The notes under the pieces are model-generated. The model made no database searches, was not told the DNA's origin, and saw only the letters and a list, made by a program, of their open reading frames with translations. Positions 49,619-59,100 of a stretch of 64,000 bases of DNA are shown here, piece by piece. The position numbers were made by a program, and so were the translations under genes. The stretch is from NCBI GenBank assembly GCA_964450715.1, contig CAYVFC010000014.1, positions 1 to 64,000 on the forward strand, given 5' to 3'. Numbering within the stretch: the stretch's first letter is position 1; the number at the start of each line of letters is the position of its first letter. This stretch comes from CAYVFC01 sp964450715. GTDB taxonomy: Bacteria; Myxococcota_A; Polyangia; Polyangiales; JAFGIB01.

Positions 49619-51652
49619 TCAACTCACTAGCCCTTTGACGACTGCCCGATCGACGTCGCCATAAAAAACGATATCCATTTTCTCGACGACTTCCTCCGGC
49701 AGCATTGCGACTTGCTTCTTGTTCGCAACGGGTACCAGCGCGCGCAGGGCTCCGTTGTCGAGGGCTACCTGTAGCGGCTCTGCAATCGAGGCCGGGGCCT
49801 TGATGTTGCCTTGGATGGTCAGGTCGCCCAGGACGACTGTGCCGCCCTCAACGCTTCTGTTCTGGAGGGCCGAGGTGATCGCGATAAAAAAGGCGACGCC
49901 GCACTCGGTCTCGGCTCCGCCACCGGAAAGGTCGACGGCCTCTGCGGCGAAGTCCTTTGTCGCCAGTACCGCAGTCAGGCCGGCTCGCTCTTTGATGGAC
50001 TGCAGGTAGGCCCATGCTCGGTTCAACGATTCCTTGAGGCCGCGAGCCATTCCAGATGGTGTTCGGAGCTTGCCCGTTCCCGGCGAGCATGTGACCTCGA
50101 TGCGCAACAGCGAGACCTTCGAATCCGCATCTACCGTGGCGGTGTACGTGGAGCCGGGCGAGAGGGCGTCCTGGGAAATGGCTCCCTGGCCTCCCTGCTC
50201 AGGAACGCCAACGGTGACCTCGCGGCTGTCGACCTCGTCGATGTAGGAGAAGCTGGTGCGATAGAACTCGAAGGCGCCACGCTTTTTGAGCTGCTCTTTC
50301 ACGCGGCGCCGCGACTCCATCGCAAGCTCGAGGTAGTCCCGAAGTTCGTCCCGCGTCCATTCACCGTGCGGATGAAAGAGCTTGAGCAGACCGCTTACCG
50401 TGCGACGGACGGCATTCGCATCACGCCCCTCCACATGCGAACCTAACCGAAACTCCCCGTTCAGAGCATCGAACCGATTCTCTTTACGAATCGTGCGCAG
50501 TGCCTCGGCCAGGTAGTCGGTGACAAAGCCGTAGTGGTCGGTCAGAAGCGCGCGAGAATTCTTGGGGATCTCCCAGCCCGGCAGGTAAAAGTGGAATCGG
50601 TCGATGAGCGCGAGGTCGAACTCCTTGGGCAGAGGCTGGAACAAGTCCATCGCACTGCTCTGAACCAATGTCTCGACCGGCTGGTTGAGGTTGCCGATGA
50701 AAACCATCGAGGCGTCGGCATGGACCTGGGTGATACCGCGGCTGAACCGGCCGTTCGCCATGTAGTCCTTCATGATCTGGATGGTGTCGGAGTCGGTGAC
50801 CTTCATCCCTCCGACTTCGTCAAAGGCCACAACGTCCCAGTGCCCGACCAACCCGACCTGACGGCGCGCGTTGTTGTAAAAAAGGTTCGCCGTGCTCGCC
50901 TTTCCGCCCGAGAGTAAAATCGCGTACGGAGTGAATTCCGAATACGCGTAGGATTTACCGGTCCCACGAGGGCCGAGCTCGATGAAGTTGTAGTTCTTCT
51001 CGACCATCGCCAGGAGGCGGGTGAGAAGCAGAACCTTGCGGCGGCTGTCGAAGCGCTCGGGCTCGAGACCTACACTGCGGAGCAAGACATCGATCCACTC
51101 TTCAGTCGACAATGCTTTGCGGCCCTGGCAGAACTCCTCGAAATCGAACCGCGCTAGTTGAATGGGCTTGAGGTCACGAACGTGGAAGGGGCTCGCGTTT
51201 CGGCCGGTCTCCTCAGGAGCGCGGTACTCAAGCTCGACGATGGCCCAAATGCCGCCTTCCAGCAGGCGGTCGTACCGGCGGTGAAACTCGTCAGGGATGT
51301 GGATTCGCTGGTATCCGAAGTTGTCCATCGCCGCCCAGTACTTCATTTCGCTGGGCGTGAAGCGCACTTCGATGCGGTCGATGAACCGGTACTGGCCGTG
51401 TCGTTCTACCAGAGCCTTCGCCTTGTTGGCCTCATCTTGACGGAAGTAGTTCTTGCGCAGGTTCTCCTTCACCGCGGCGATGCCGAGCTGAACCTCTTCC
51501 TCGCTGTCGGAGGCGCAATAGCGGCCGAGGAGATACTCCAAAACATAGGAGGGGACGTTCTCGCCGCCCTTGATTTGGTGCAACAGATCCTTGCGTACGA
51601 CCTTCCCGGGGAAGGCGTTGTTGAGCTTTCGATCAAGGGCGTCGAGTTCCAT
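49619..51652 (-). CDS. brxL: BrxL, Lon-like BREX protein
   Basis: A 677-residue BrxL. Residues about 1-200 are the N-terminal DNA-binding part, Walker A ELGPRGTGKSY is at 226-235, VVAFDEVGGMKVTDSD is Walker B, and the final 180 residues are the Lon-protease-like domain (LSGGGAETECGVAFFIAITSAL, GDLTIQGNIKA). The usual Lon Ser is not evident, as is known for many BrxL proteins. The ATG is preceded by AGAGGTG and lies nine bases after the pglZ stop. It is the last gene of the BREX operon here. In BREX it is needed for defence, not for host methylation. Confidence 0.93.
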   Translation of the reverse strand: MELDALDRKLNNAFPGKVVRKDLLHQIKGGENVPSYVLEYLLGRYCASDSEEEVQLGIAAVKENLRKNYFRQDEANKAKALVERHGQYRFIDRIEVRFTPSEMKYWAAMDNFGYQRIHIPDEFHRRYDRLLEGGIWAIVELEYRAPEETGRNASPFHVRDLKPIQLARFDFEEFCQGRKALSTEEWIDVLLRSVGLEPERFDSRRKVLLLTRLLAMVEKNYNFIELGPRGTGKSYAYSEFTPYAILLSGGKASTANLFYNNARRQVGLVGHWDVVAFDEVGGMKVTDSDTIQIMKDYMANGRFSRGITQVHADASMVFIGNLNQPVETLVQSSAMDLFQPLPKEFDLALIDRFHFYLPGWEIPKNSRALLTDHYGFVTDYLAEALRTIRKENRFDALNGEFRLGSHVEGRDANAVRRTVSGLLKLFHPHGEWTRDELRDYLELAMESRRRVKEQLKKRGAFEFYRTSFSYIDEVDSREVTVGVPEQGGQGAISQDALSPGSTYTATVDADSKVSLLRIEVTCSPGTGKLRTPSGMARGLKESLNRAWAYLQSIKERAGLTAVLATKDFAAEAVDLSGGGAETECGVAFFIAITSALQNRSVEGGTVVLGDLTIQGNIKAPASIAEPLQVALDNGALRALVPVANKKQVAMLPEEVVEKMDIVFYGDVDRAVVKGLVS

Positions 51653-51661
51653 GGATCACCT

Positions 51662-54196
51662 CTAGTCCAGCATTGCGTTCCGCAGCACGAGGCACGCCAG
51701 CGATCTGCCGGGAGTGGTCGCATCGGTCACGCGAATCTCCACTGCGTCGCCATCGAAATCTGGCTCAATGGCGATGGGCACGTGGACCTTCTGAGAGGCC
51801 TGAAGTTTGACCAAGCCCGTGTGCGGATCTCTTGCCTCGCAGTCCGCCGCTTCCCCGACGACTCTGGCCGTGCCCGGGGCGAAGGCCTGAATGCGTACGT
51901 CGAGCTCCGGGGCCAAGAGACTGGAGTAGCTGACCTGAACGCTGAAGATCCGGGTCGTAAACCGGTCGCTTCGGTAGTGGACGCCGATCCGCGGTTCGCC
52001 GTCCCCGGTGGCCTGGCGCCGCACGGCATCAAGAACGACAAGGGGAACGACGCACTCCTGTAGCGAGAGCCCTTCATGGAAGTATGGGCTACCCGCACGG
52101 AACACCTTCACTCCACGCGGCACACACACCTGTTTAACAGCCCCCTGTATCCCTAGTGCGGCGGCATCGAGAGCAACAAAACCGCCGCTGCGACTACCAA
52201 GCTCTCCCAGCAGAGCCCGCCGCTTCCGCAGGAGCCATCGACCTGCTGGCTCGGGGCATCGGTCGCCGGGCAATACCTCCGGAAGCTGGATGAATCCGTG
52301 ATCGGCGGCGAAGACCATGCGCTCAAAGCCGATGCTCACAAGCCGGTTAGCTGCGGCCAGCAGGTCAGCCACCACTTCGCTGATGTAGCGGCGCGCGACT
52401 AGCGGATCGTTGTGCTCGCCGAAATCATCGATCTCACTGCTGAAGACGGCGAGAACGTCCGCCGTGCCGATAAGGCCTCGAAGCTGCGCTGTGCTCGAAG
52501 TGAGAAGTTCACCTAGCCTGACGCTCCGAAAGCGATCACCGAACGCGGCGCGAAAGACCGCACGTCGGTCGTCAGCGGAAATAACGGGCTTTCCGCCAAT
52601 ACACGGTACTAGGACGCCTTCCCGCTCCTCGTAGGAAGTGGCTACTTCTGCGCCCGGCAATAGAGCCGCCATACCGAAAGCGGTCGCCGCAGGTACTACG
52701 CCACACGCGGCCTCCACAACAACCGTCCCTTCAGCTGCGAGTCGATCCGCCAACTCCTTGCCCATCTCGAAGCGCAGCGCATCGATCATGAACCATGCGG
52801 TGCGTCTACCGTCTCCGACCGGTCCAGCCGCATAGCGCGACCATGCCTGGACTTGCTTGGGGAACCCCTCGGCCGGCCACCCCTTGCGAGTCGTTGACTC
52901 GAGGAACGCTTTCTGCGCGGTACCAAGCCATTGGCGGTACCCGCGGCGTACATGGTCGAGCAATGGTGCCAAGCTATCTCTGTCGACAAGGAGTGCTGCC
53001 GCTTGCTCGACGAGGCGCTGCGCCTGATCGAGGCGCCACATCCCGTCTGCCTCGGCACAGTATGCCCGGACGTGTTCCGCGACGGGTTGCTCGGCCTCAA
53101 CTGACCTGATATCCCAAGCTGCCCCGGCAGCTAAGAGATCAAGGCAGCGCTCCGCCAGCCTCCAGAGCTGATCGCGTTCAGGCAGCGTTCGCCAGACGGA
53201 GGAACGACGTCGGATTGCCAAATCACGGGCGGCCTTCATGTCTCCAGAGAGGGCGTTCTGTTGGAGCCGAAGAAGCGCTGCACGATCCTCGAAGGGAAAC
53301 GTGTCCCGGTCACCGAATGCACCCGCTGTCTCGCCAAGACCGGACAGGCCTAGCCGTCTTTCGACCTCAGCAGCGATCTCCCGATAGGTGTCGCGATGTT
53401 CCGAAGAGGTCCTCAGGTCCTCGCACACGTCGTAAACCGCCCGCTGGAAGCGCGCGTCGGCTCGCGGAACATGAGCAACCGATTCCGGAACGGTACCCGG
53501 TAGGTCGAAAACGAACTCGCTGAACAGGAGCCACTGGGCGAATGCTGGCCCTAGCGCATCGAAGGGAATTTCGTCGAGCTGTTCGAATCCATAGCCATCT
53601 GCCAGCAGGCGTCTGAGGTCAGCGAGCAGACCCGGGAGCGCGCGCAAATGCCCACGAACCTCGGCAGGACGACAGAGCAGCTTCGCCACGACTCGACCCG
53701 GAACGTCGGTCGCGAGCGCCTCCTCCAGCAGCGGATACCTAGTGCCGCCTGCCAGCGCGTCGAGCTGGGCCACGGTCGGGGTACCTTCAGCAAAAAGGCG
53801 ATCGACGTCCCCTTCACGCCCCACCAGCACCTGGCGAGCGATTGACGGAAGCTTCTCGGCCTCGGTAGCCCCAAACGCAGCGCCGGCCAGAGCAAACGGC
53901 TCGAAGGGATCGATGCGACGCTCTTCTTCGCTCACGCCGCGTTCTGCCGGCACGTAGATGAGGACAGAGGTCGGACGAGCCCCCTCGAAGTCCGGTTTGA
54001 ACAGTGCATGCCAGGCTTGGTCGGCATTCCGCCGGGCGCGGAGCACGGACGATGAAGCGTCTATATTAACGGCATGCTCTGTCTCAAGATTCAGGAATAT
54101 ATCGTGGAAGACGCGATCTGCGTCGTACCAAACCAAGACGCGCTTCTCCTTGAGCCGAGAAGTCACCAGCTCCCGGATATGCTGGCTCACGCTCAT
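51662..54196 (-). CDS. pglZ: PglZ (BrxZ), BREX phosphatase-fold protein
   Basis: An 844-residue PglZ. The alkaline-phosphatase-like core begins near residue 467 with WFMIDALRFEMGKELADRL, followed by GVVPAATAFGMAALLPG, and later MVFAADHGFIQLPEVLPG with the conserved DHG. The N-terminal region (VLVWYDADRVFHDIF) is typical. PglZ is the hallmark gene of BREX. I prefer the ATG at 54196, which overlaps the DUF4276 stop as ATGA; an ATG at 54208 is also possible. Confidence 0.95.
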   Translation of the reverse strand: MSVSQHIRELVTSRLKEKRVLVWYDADRVFHDIFLNLETEHAVNIDASSSVLRARRNADQAWHALFKPDFEGARPTSVLIYVPAERGVSEEERRIDPFEPFALAGAAFGATEAEKLPSIARQVLVGREGDVDRLFAEGTPTVAQLDALAGGTRYPLLEEALATDVPGRVVAKLLCRPAEVRGHLRALPGLLADLRRLLADGYGFEQLDEIPFDALGPAFAQWLLFSEFVFDLPGTVPESVAHVPRADARFQRAVYDVCEDLRTSSEHRDTYREIAAEVERRLGLSGLGETAGAFGDRDTFPFEDRAALLRLQQNALSGDMKAARDLAIRRRSSVWRTLPERDQLWRLAERCLDLLAAGAAWDIRSVEAEQPVAEHVRAYCAEADGMWRLDQAQRLVEQAAALLVDRDSLAPLLDHVRRGYRQWLGTAQKAFLESTTRKGWPAEGFPKQVQAWSRYAAGPVGDGRRTAWFMIDALRFEMGKELADRLAAEGTVVVEAACGVVPAATAFGMAALLPGAEVATSYEEREGVLVPCIGGKPVISADDRRAVFRAAFGDRFRSVRLGELLTSSTAQLRGLIGTADVLAVFSSEIDDFGEHNDPLVARRYISEVVADLLAAANRLVSIGFERMVFAADHGFIQLPEVLPGDRCPEPAGRWLLRKRRALLGELGSRSGGFVALDAAALGIQGAVKQVCVPRGVKVFRAGSPYFHEGLSLQECVVPLVVLDAVRRQATGDGEPRIGVHYRSDRFTTRIFSVQVSYSSLLAPELDVRIQAFAPGTARVVGEAADCEARDPHTGLVKLQASQKVHVPIAIEPDFDGDAVEIRVTDATTPGRSLACLVLRNAMLD

Positions 54197-54837
54197 GCGG
54201 TCCTCCATGTGCGGGCCTCGGCCGTGAGTCGATCCAACTCGCGGACGAGCTTGTCATACGACGGCGAAATCCGGCGGGCCTCGTTCGTGAACCCGAGCCC
54301 ACGAACGAGCTCGGCCTGGTGTACCGTCGGCTCGTAGCGCTCGCCCAGGAGCTTCCCCATTGCAGACTTGCACCCAGCCCGCAGCTCCGGGTTCATATCT
54401 CCGGCGAGGTTGGCATCCGCGGCGATGATCCCAGCACTCTTCAAAGAAGGCAGGTCCGCGATGAACCAGGCCTCGAACTCCCGGTTGGCGACGACCACGG
54501 CCACCGGAACGCGGCCGGCCACGGTGCGCGCCCGCTCCAGAAGCTCTTGGCCGAGCTTCTTGCCCTGCGCGCGCTTCAAGCACTCGTCATCTGCATCCAA
54601 CAGGGCAATGATCGCGTCCGGCCGTGCTCGCAAGGCCTGGCGGATATAGTGCTCAATCCCTCGGTGATTCTGTGGGTCGTGACTTGCCTTTAGCCTGCCG
54701 CAACCCTTGGCATTGATGGCGAGATCGGGAACGGAGAACTCCCCTGCAAGACCGTGAGCGTTCAACCACCTGTACATCAGTTTCGGGACAGCGCGCTCCT
54801 CTCCGTATCCCTCGACGATAGGCACCAACCGCATCAT
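54193..54837 (-). CDS. DUF4276 Toprim-like nuclease/effector
   Basis: A 214-residue DUF4276 protein. LVPIVEGYGEERAVPKL (4-20) and AIIALLDADDECLK (about 76-89) are the Glu and DxD elements of a Toprim-like fold, followed by VVVANREFEAWFIAD. Proteins of this group accompany AAA ATPases in OLD- or PARIS-like two-gene systems, where the Toprim protein is the effector. Here it is coupled to the AAA gene by a TGATG overlap and to pglZ by ATGA, so it is part of the BREX transcript. Confidence 0.85.
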   Translation of the reverse strand: MMRLVPIVEGYGEERAVPKLMYRWLNAHGLAGEFSVPDLAINAKGCGRLKASHDPQNHRGIEHYIRQALRARPDAIIALLDADDECLKRAQGKKLGQELLERARTVAGRVPVAVVVANREFEAWFIADLPSLKSAGIIAADANLAGDMNPELRAGCKSAMGKLLGERYEPTVHQAELVRGLGFTNEARRISPSYDKLVRELDRLTAEARTWRTA

Positions 54838-56174
54838 GTGCGCGCCTCGCCGAAGTTGAAGATGTCGCCGGTCCAGGTGTCGGGCGCGTCGTCCGGCCAG
54901 AGCGCATTGCTGCGCAGCATGGATCCGACGGTCTCAATGTCACTCACCGCACCGACCGTCTCCGCGTTGAGCCGGAAGACCGAGCCCGTGCCCTCGCGCC
55001 AGTCCACTACGCGAACCCGCTCTCCAGAGACAGCCGTATGGTCAAGGACCTCAGGCGAGTGAGTCGTGAAGACGATGCGCGCGCGGTCCACGCTCGCTTC
55101 CGCGGCGTCCAGCAAAACCCCGAGGGCACTGGGGTGAACCGAGTTCTCGACCTCATCCACGAGCACGAGACTTGGGACCGGTTGCTGGCGGAGCGCCAGA
55201 AGAATGCCCAGCCCCCTCAGCGTTCCCTGAGACACCTGGGATGCGTCGTAGATGTGGCTGGTTCCGTGCTGAGTCTGCGCGAAGATCAGCACGCGGCGAC
55301 CGAGAAGGACCTCAGTGCGCACTCCGGAAACGCCGGGGGTAAGGGCGGCCAGGTGGCGCGCTATCCACTGGTGGTCCTTAGTGCCCTCGATAGCCTTCAA
55401 GGCGTCGCCAGCGTTGGCTCCGCTCTTCTCGAGGTTGGTGCCTTGCCCTATCTTTGCAGAGGTCTCCATCGCGCTGGGCGAGAGATCGTAGACATGCATT
55501 CGGCGTACGGCTTCGTAGACTGCCTCCCATACGCTGTCCGAACGCGCGATCAGTGGCAGGACGAGGTTGCCGGACGGCGGCGTTACCCCGGTCTTCTGCG
55601 TTGCCTTGAAGGTGTCGCCGACGCGTTCGAAGTAGCTGGCTCCTTCTGGGTGGAGTCGGAGACATTCGCGGACTTGGTACCAGTCGCCTGCCGATGCCGA
55701 CGTCGAGGTAGCACGTAACCCCGACCGTGACCCAGAGACCGAAGCGGACTTGGAGTCGGAACCTGAGAGAGATACCGAAGCGGACTTGGCGCCACTACGT
55801 GAGCGAGAAACGGATCCTTCCAGGGGTGCATCCTCGTCAGTGGGGTGAAGCTCAAATCCGTATATGGCCCGCGTACTCCGACCGGCTGACAGCTCAAGAC
55901 GAAGCACGACCGCGACACCGAGCACTCGGGGGGCACTTCGCTCGTGGTCGACGCGACAGATCTTCGAGAGGCCGCCGCGGCGGTCCAGCGCGTTCTCCAG
56001 GTTGTCGGTGACCGCCTCTCGTAGAAGCTCGACCGATTCCAGGATGCTGCTCTTGCCCGCTCCGTTGCGACCTACGAGGAAGGTCAGATCCGATAGCGTG
56101 AGTCGGGCATTCGTAAAAGCGCGAAAATCACGCAGCCGAAGCTCTTCCACTGTCACATGAATGCGGTCATTCAT
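54834..56174 (-). CDS. AAA_21/ABC-type ATPase paired with DUF4276
   Basis: A 446-residue SMC/ABC-like ATPase. LSDLTFLVGRNGAGKSSILESV (Walker A, about 25-46) is followed by a helical and beta arm, SQGTLRGLGILLAL (signature-like) and PSLVLVDEVENSVHP (Walker B, about 365), with VFTTHSPEVLD as the H-loop. The middle has a Ser-rich low-complexity insert (roughly 155-190, with SKSASVS repeated). The ATG at 56174 overlaps the pglX stop. In PARIS-like systems the ATPase senses phage proteins and releases the Toprim partner; this role is inferred. Confidence 0.88.
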   Translation of the reverse strand: MNDRIHVTVEELRLRDFRAFTNARLTLSDLTFLVGRNGAGKSSILESVELLREAVTDNLENALDRRGGLSKICRVDHERSAPRVLGVAVVLRLELSAGRSTRAIYGFELHPTDEDAPLEGSVSRSRSGAKSASVSLSGSDSKSASVSGSRSGLRATSTSASAGDWYQVRECLRLHPEGASYFERVGDTFKATQKTGVTPPSGNLVLPLIARSDSVWEAVYEAVRRMHVYDLSPSAMETSAKIGQGTNLEKSGANAGDALKAIEGTKDHQWIARHLAALTPGVSGVRTEVLLGRRVLIFAQTQHGTSHIYDASQVSQGTLRGLGILLALRQQPVPSLVLVDEVENSVHPSALGVLLDAAEASVDRARIVFTTHSPEVLDHTAVSGERVRVVDWREGTGSVFRLNAETVGAVSDIETVGSMLRSNALWPDDAPDTWTGDIFNFGEART

Positions 56175-59100
56175 TGCTGTCTCCTGATCCGCCCGGAAGT
56201 TCGAGCTGCGCATTGGCTCGCCGCCTTCGCCCGCGACGCCTGGGCGCCTCTGGTGGCGGAGTGAAGAGGTCCTCGCGTCCGTGAGCGATGGCAATATCGC
56301 GTTCGGTTCGACACCGAGCCAATACCTCATCGCGGCGCAACCACATAGCCAGGTGGGACCAATCGTGCTCACCGCCTTCGACCTCGGTCCAGACCTGCTC
56401 TGCGGCCTCGCGCCATGTGCGATTCCTGAACCACCGAGCCAAGGGGGCGGCGTTTACCACGGCGCCATCATCGAGATGAGGGGAGAAACCGCGGTTGACC
56501 AGCCCGTGTATGGCCTCGCGCAACTCGGCCCGCTCACGCAGCTCGATCGCGATCCGGTCGAGGCGCGCCTGCCCATCGGCGGCGAGGGCGTTGTTGCGCC
56601 GCGCCGCAAGCAGCGCTGCCTCTTCGCGTTGCAGCGCCGCCTCGCCTTCACGGAGACGGTTGACGCAGCCCGCCAACATGCCGCCCGAGATGCGGGGGTA
56701 ATAGAGCCACAAGGTCATCCCGCCGGACTGCGTGGAGAGAGGCCAGTAGATGGGGGCCCGTCTGCGGCTCTTGGAATATCGCGCCAGATGGTTGCCAAAG
56801 AAGTCGTCCGGGTGGCGTAGCCAGGCGACCACGGAATCTGTCCCAAGAGCCTGTGCCAGCTCAGCCTCGCGCTCGGCGTGGCCCATATCGTACACGAGCT
56901 CGAGGACCCGGCTCACATGGCGGTAGAAGTCGCTCTCATTCCGTGCCGCGGCGCCGTCGTCCAGCGCGTCGTCCTGGAGGATGCCTTCCCACGCCACCCG
57001 TACCGGATAGGCCGTGCTCTGGATCTCGGCCGAATCCGAGCGTGCGCCTTGGTCATCGAGGAGCCAAGGCGCACCCTGGTCATCAGTTTCGATTGCCGGC
57101 AGCCTCGTTGCATCGGAACGACAAGTCAGCCAAGCGTCGGAGGCGATGTGGTCCGCCGAGGCCGGTAGGCCTCGCGCATCGACGAGCTGTCCGAGAGGGC
57201 ACCGGGGCAGCGGCCCAAAGGGATCGGGCCAGCCCGGAATCCACTCTGGATGGTCGAGCAGACGGATATCCCAGCGGCCAAAGGCAACGCCCACCGCCCA
57301 ACTCACGATGTCGGCAGCGCACCGACGCAGGTCTTCATCGCGAAGCAGGTCGAGCTTGCGCCGGATGAACGCCAGCCGACGTGGCGGCAGCTCGAAGAGG
57401 CGGCACAGGCTCTCTTCGTCGCGCAGCGACCTCGTCTGCCGACCGCGCCTGTGCTCGACCCGGACGTCCACTTCGGCATCGAGACCGCCCGGGAGTTGGT
57501 CCCCCGGAAGCGCTTCCTTGGTGAGGTAGGCAGTGCGCAAGAGGTCGTCGGATGGGTCGCTCTCTGGCTCGGGGAAACGAGCCACCGGGGGCTCCAGCTC
57601 CTCGTCCATGAGCTGGCGGTCCCGCTCCGTGAAGCCGTAGGCATCAGCCACGATGCCGTCGATTTCTGCGGTGATACCGGCAAGCTCGGCGAAGCGGTCC
57701 TCTCGGGCGTCGACTCGACGACGGGCTGCCTGGTCTACTGGAAGGCCCCGCCCCGTGAGAAGAACAGGCGGCAATACGAAGGCCGCGCAGGTCTCACCGG
57801 AGGAGTCGTCTTCGAGCTGCGCTTCTCTTATATTCCGCACTGATAGCGCTACGAATCTATCGATCGGCCCTTCCTGGTCCACAGATAACTTCGGCCATCC
57901 AGCGCCCTTCACGACGCCCACCTCGTACGATTTCGAGATCGCTTTCGGCGATGCGTCCGCGGTGTTGAGCCAGGGGGACAGTAAAAGTTGAAATGGCCGA
58001 CTAGCGAGCACTCCTAGTCCTTGAAGTCGGTCGTCGGCGTTACAAAAGAGTGTTGGGCCCTTATCCCCGAATGCACTGCCCTCGGGGAGGACCCGAGGGC
58101 CGATGGGTAAGTTGGTGCGTCTCGGCCAGGTGATGCCGGGACGCCCGCAGAAGTCCGCGTTACGTATGTATGCCTTCGGAAATGCTGCCAGCTCGGCAGC
58201 GGAGTTCTCCCACTTCACGACAAGATGAATGTCATCCCAAAACGGTCGGTACTCACCGCCTTTGGCAAAAAGCGACCATCTACTGTTGAGACCAACCGAG
58301 GATGGGGCAGTCTCCCAAAGAAGGCGGAGAAACCTGAAGTCCTTGGCGGTTGCCGTGCCCTGCTTGACGTCTCCTGCAGATTGCCCGATCGACGGCAAAC
58401 CCGCGTAACGACCGAGCAGTGCGTCCGTCATCCAGTAGGCGTAGGCTCCTTCTCTCAACTGACGGAAGCGTCGGGCTGAGGAAAGGTACCCATAGCGGTG
58501 CTCGTGTCTATCCCGCATGGAAGCTACAGAATCGTATAGAGCCGCTTCCTTGCGCCCCGCAGTGACAAGCCGAAACCATCTCGCTACCGTGTCCGCGTCG
58601 GCCCTCTTGTCGACGACTACCGCCGCCGTCTCCACCTTCGCCTCCAATACACCGTAGCCGAGGTCGGCACCGGCGAGTACAGCACCATGCTCGCCGAAGA
58701 CTCCTTCACGTAGCCCTCGGAGGCTTGCTTGACCGAGCCAGTCTCGTTCCGTGATTGCCCCAATGCTTCCGTGTGGCTCCAGGAGCTCCAGCGCTCGTTG
58801 GAAAAACATGGCGTAGATCTCGTGACCGCAGGCCGGGTACGCGTGGTCCAGACCATCCTTGGTGCCCTCGGCCGGCTGCCCAAAGGGCGGGTTCATCAAG
58901 ACCACATCGTAACGAGCACGCGATAGATCGATGAAGGCGAGGCCTCGTTCGGCATCCTCGGCAAACAGTCGGCGTAGCACCCGCTCGTGTTCCCCAGCAT
59001 CGGCAGCGTATGCCGCCAGGGCTTGCACCACGCGCTCCTCGGCCTCGGACCAGAACGTCGCCGCCTCGTCCTGGGCCAAATCGCTGAGATCGTGCCTTCG

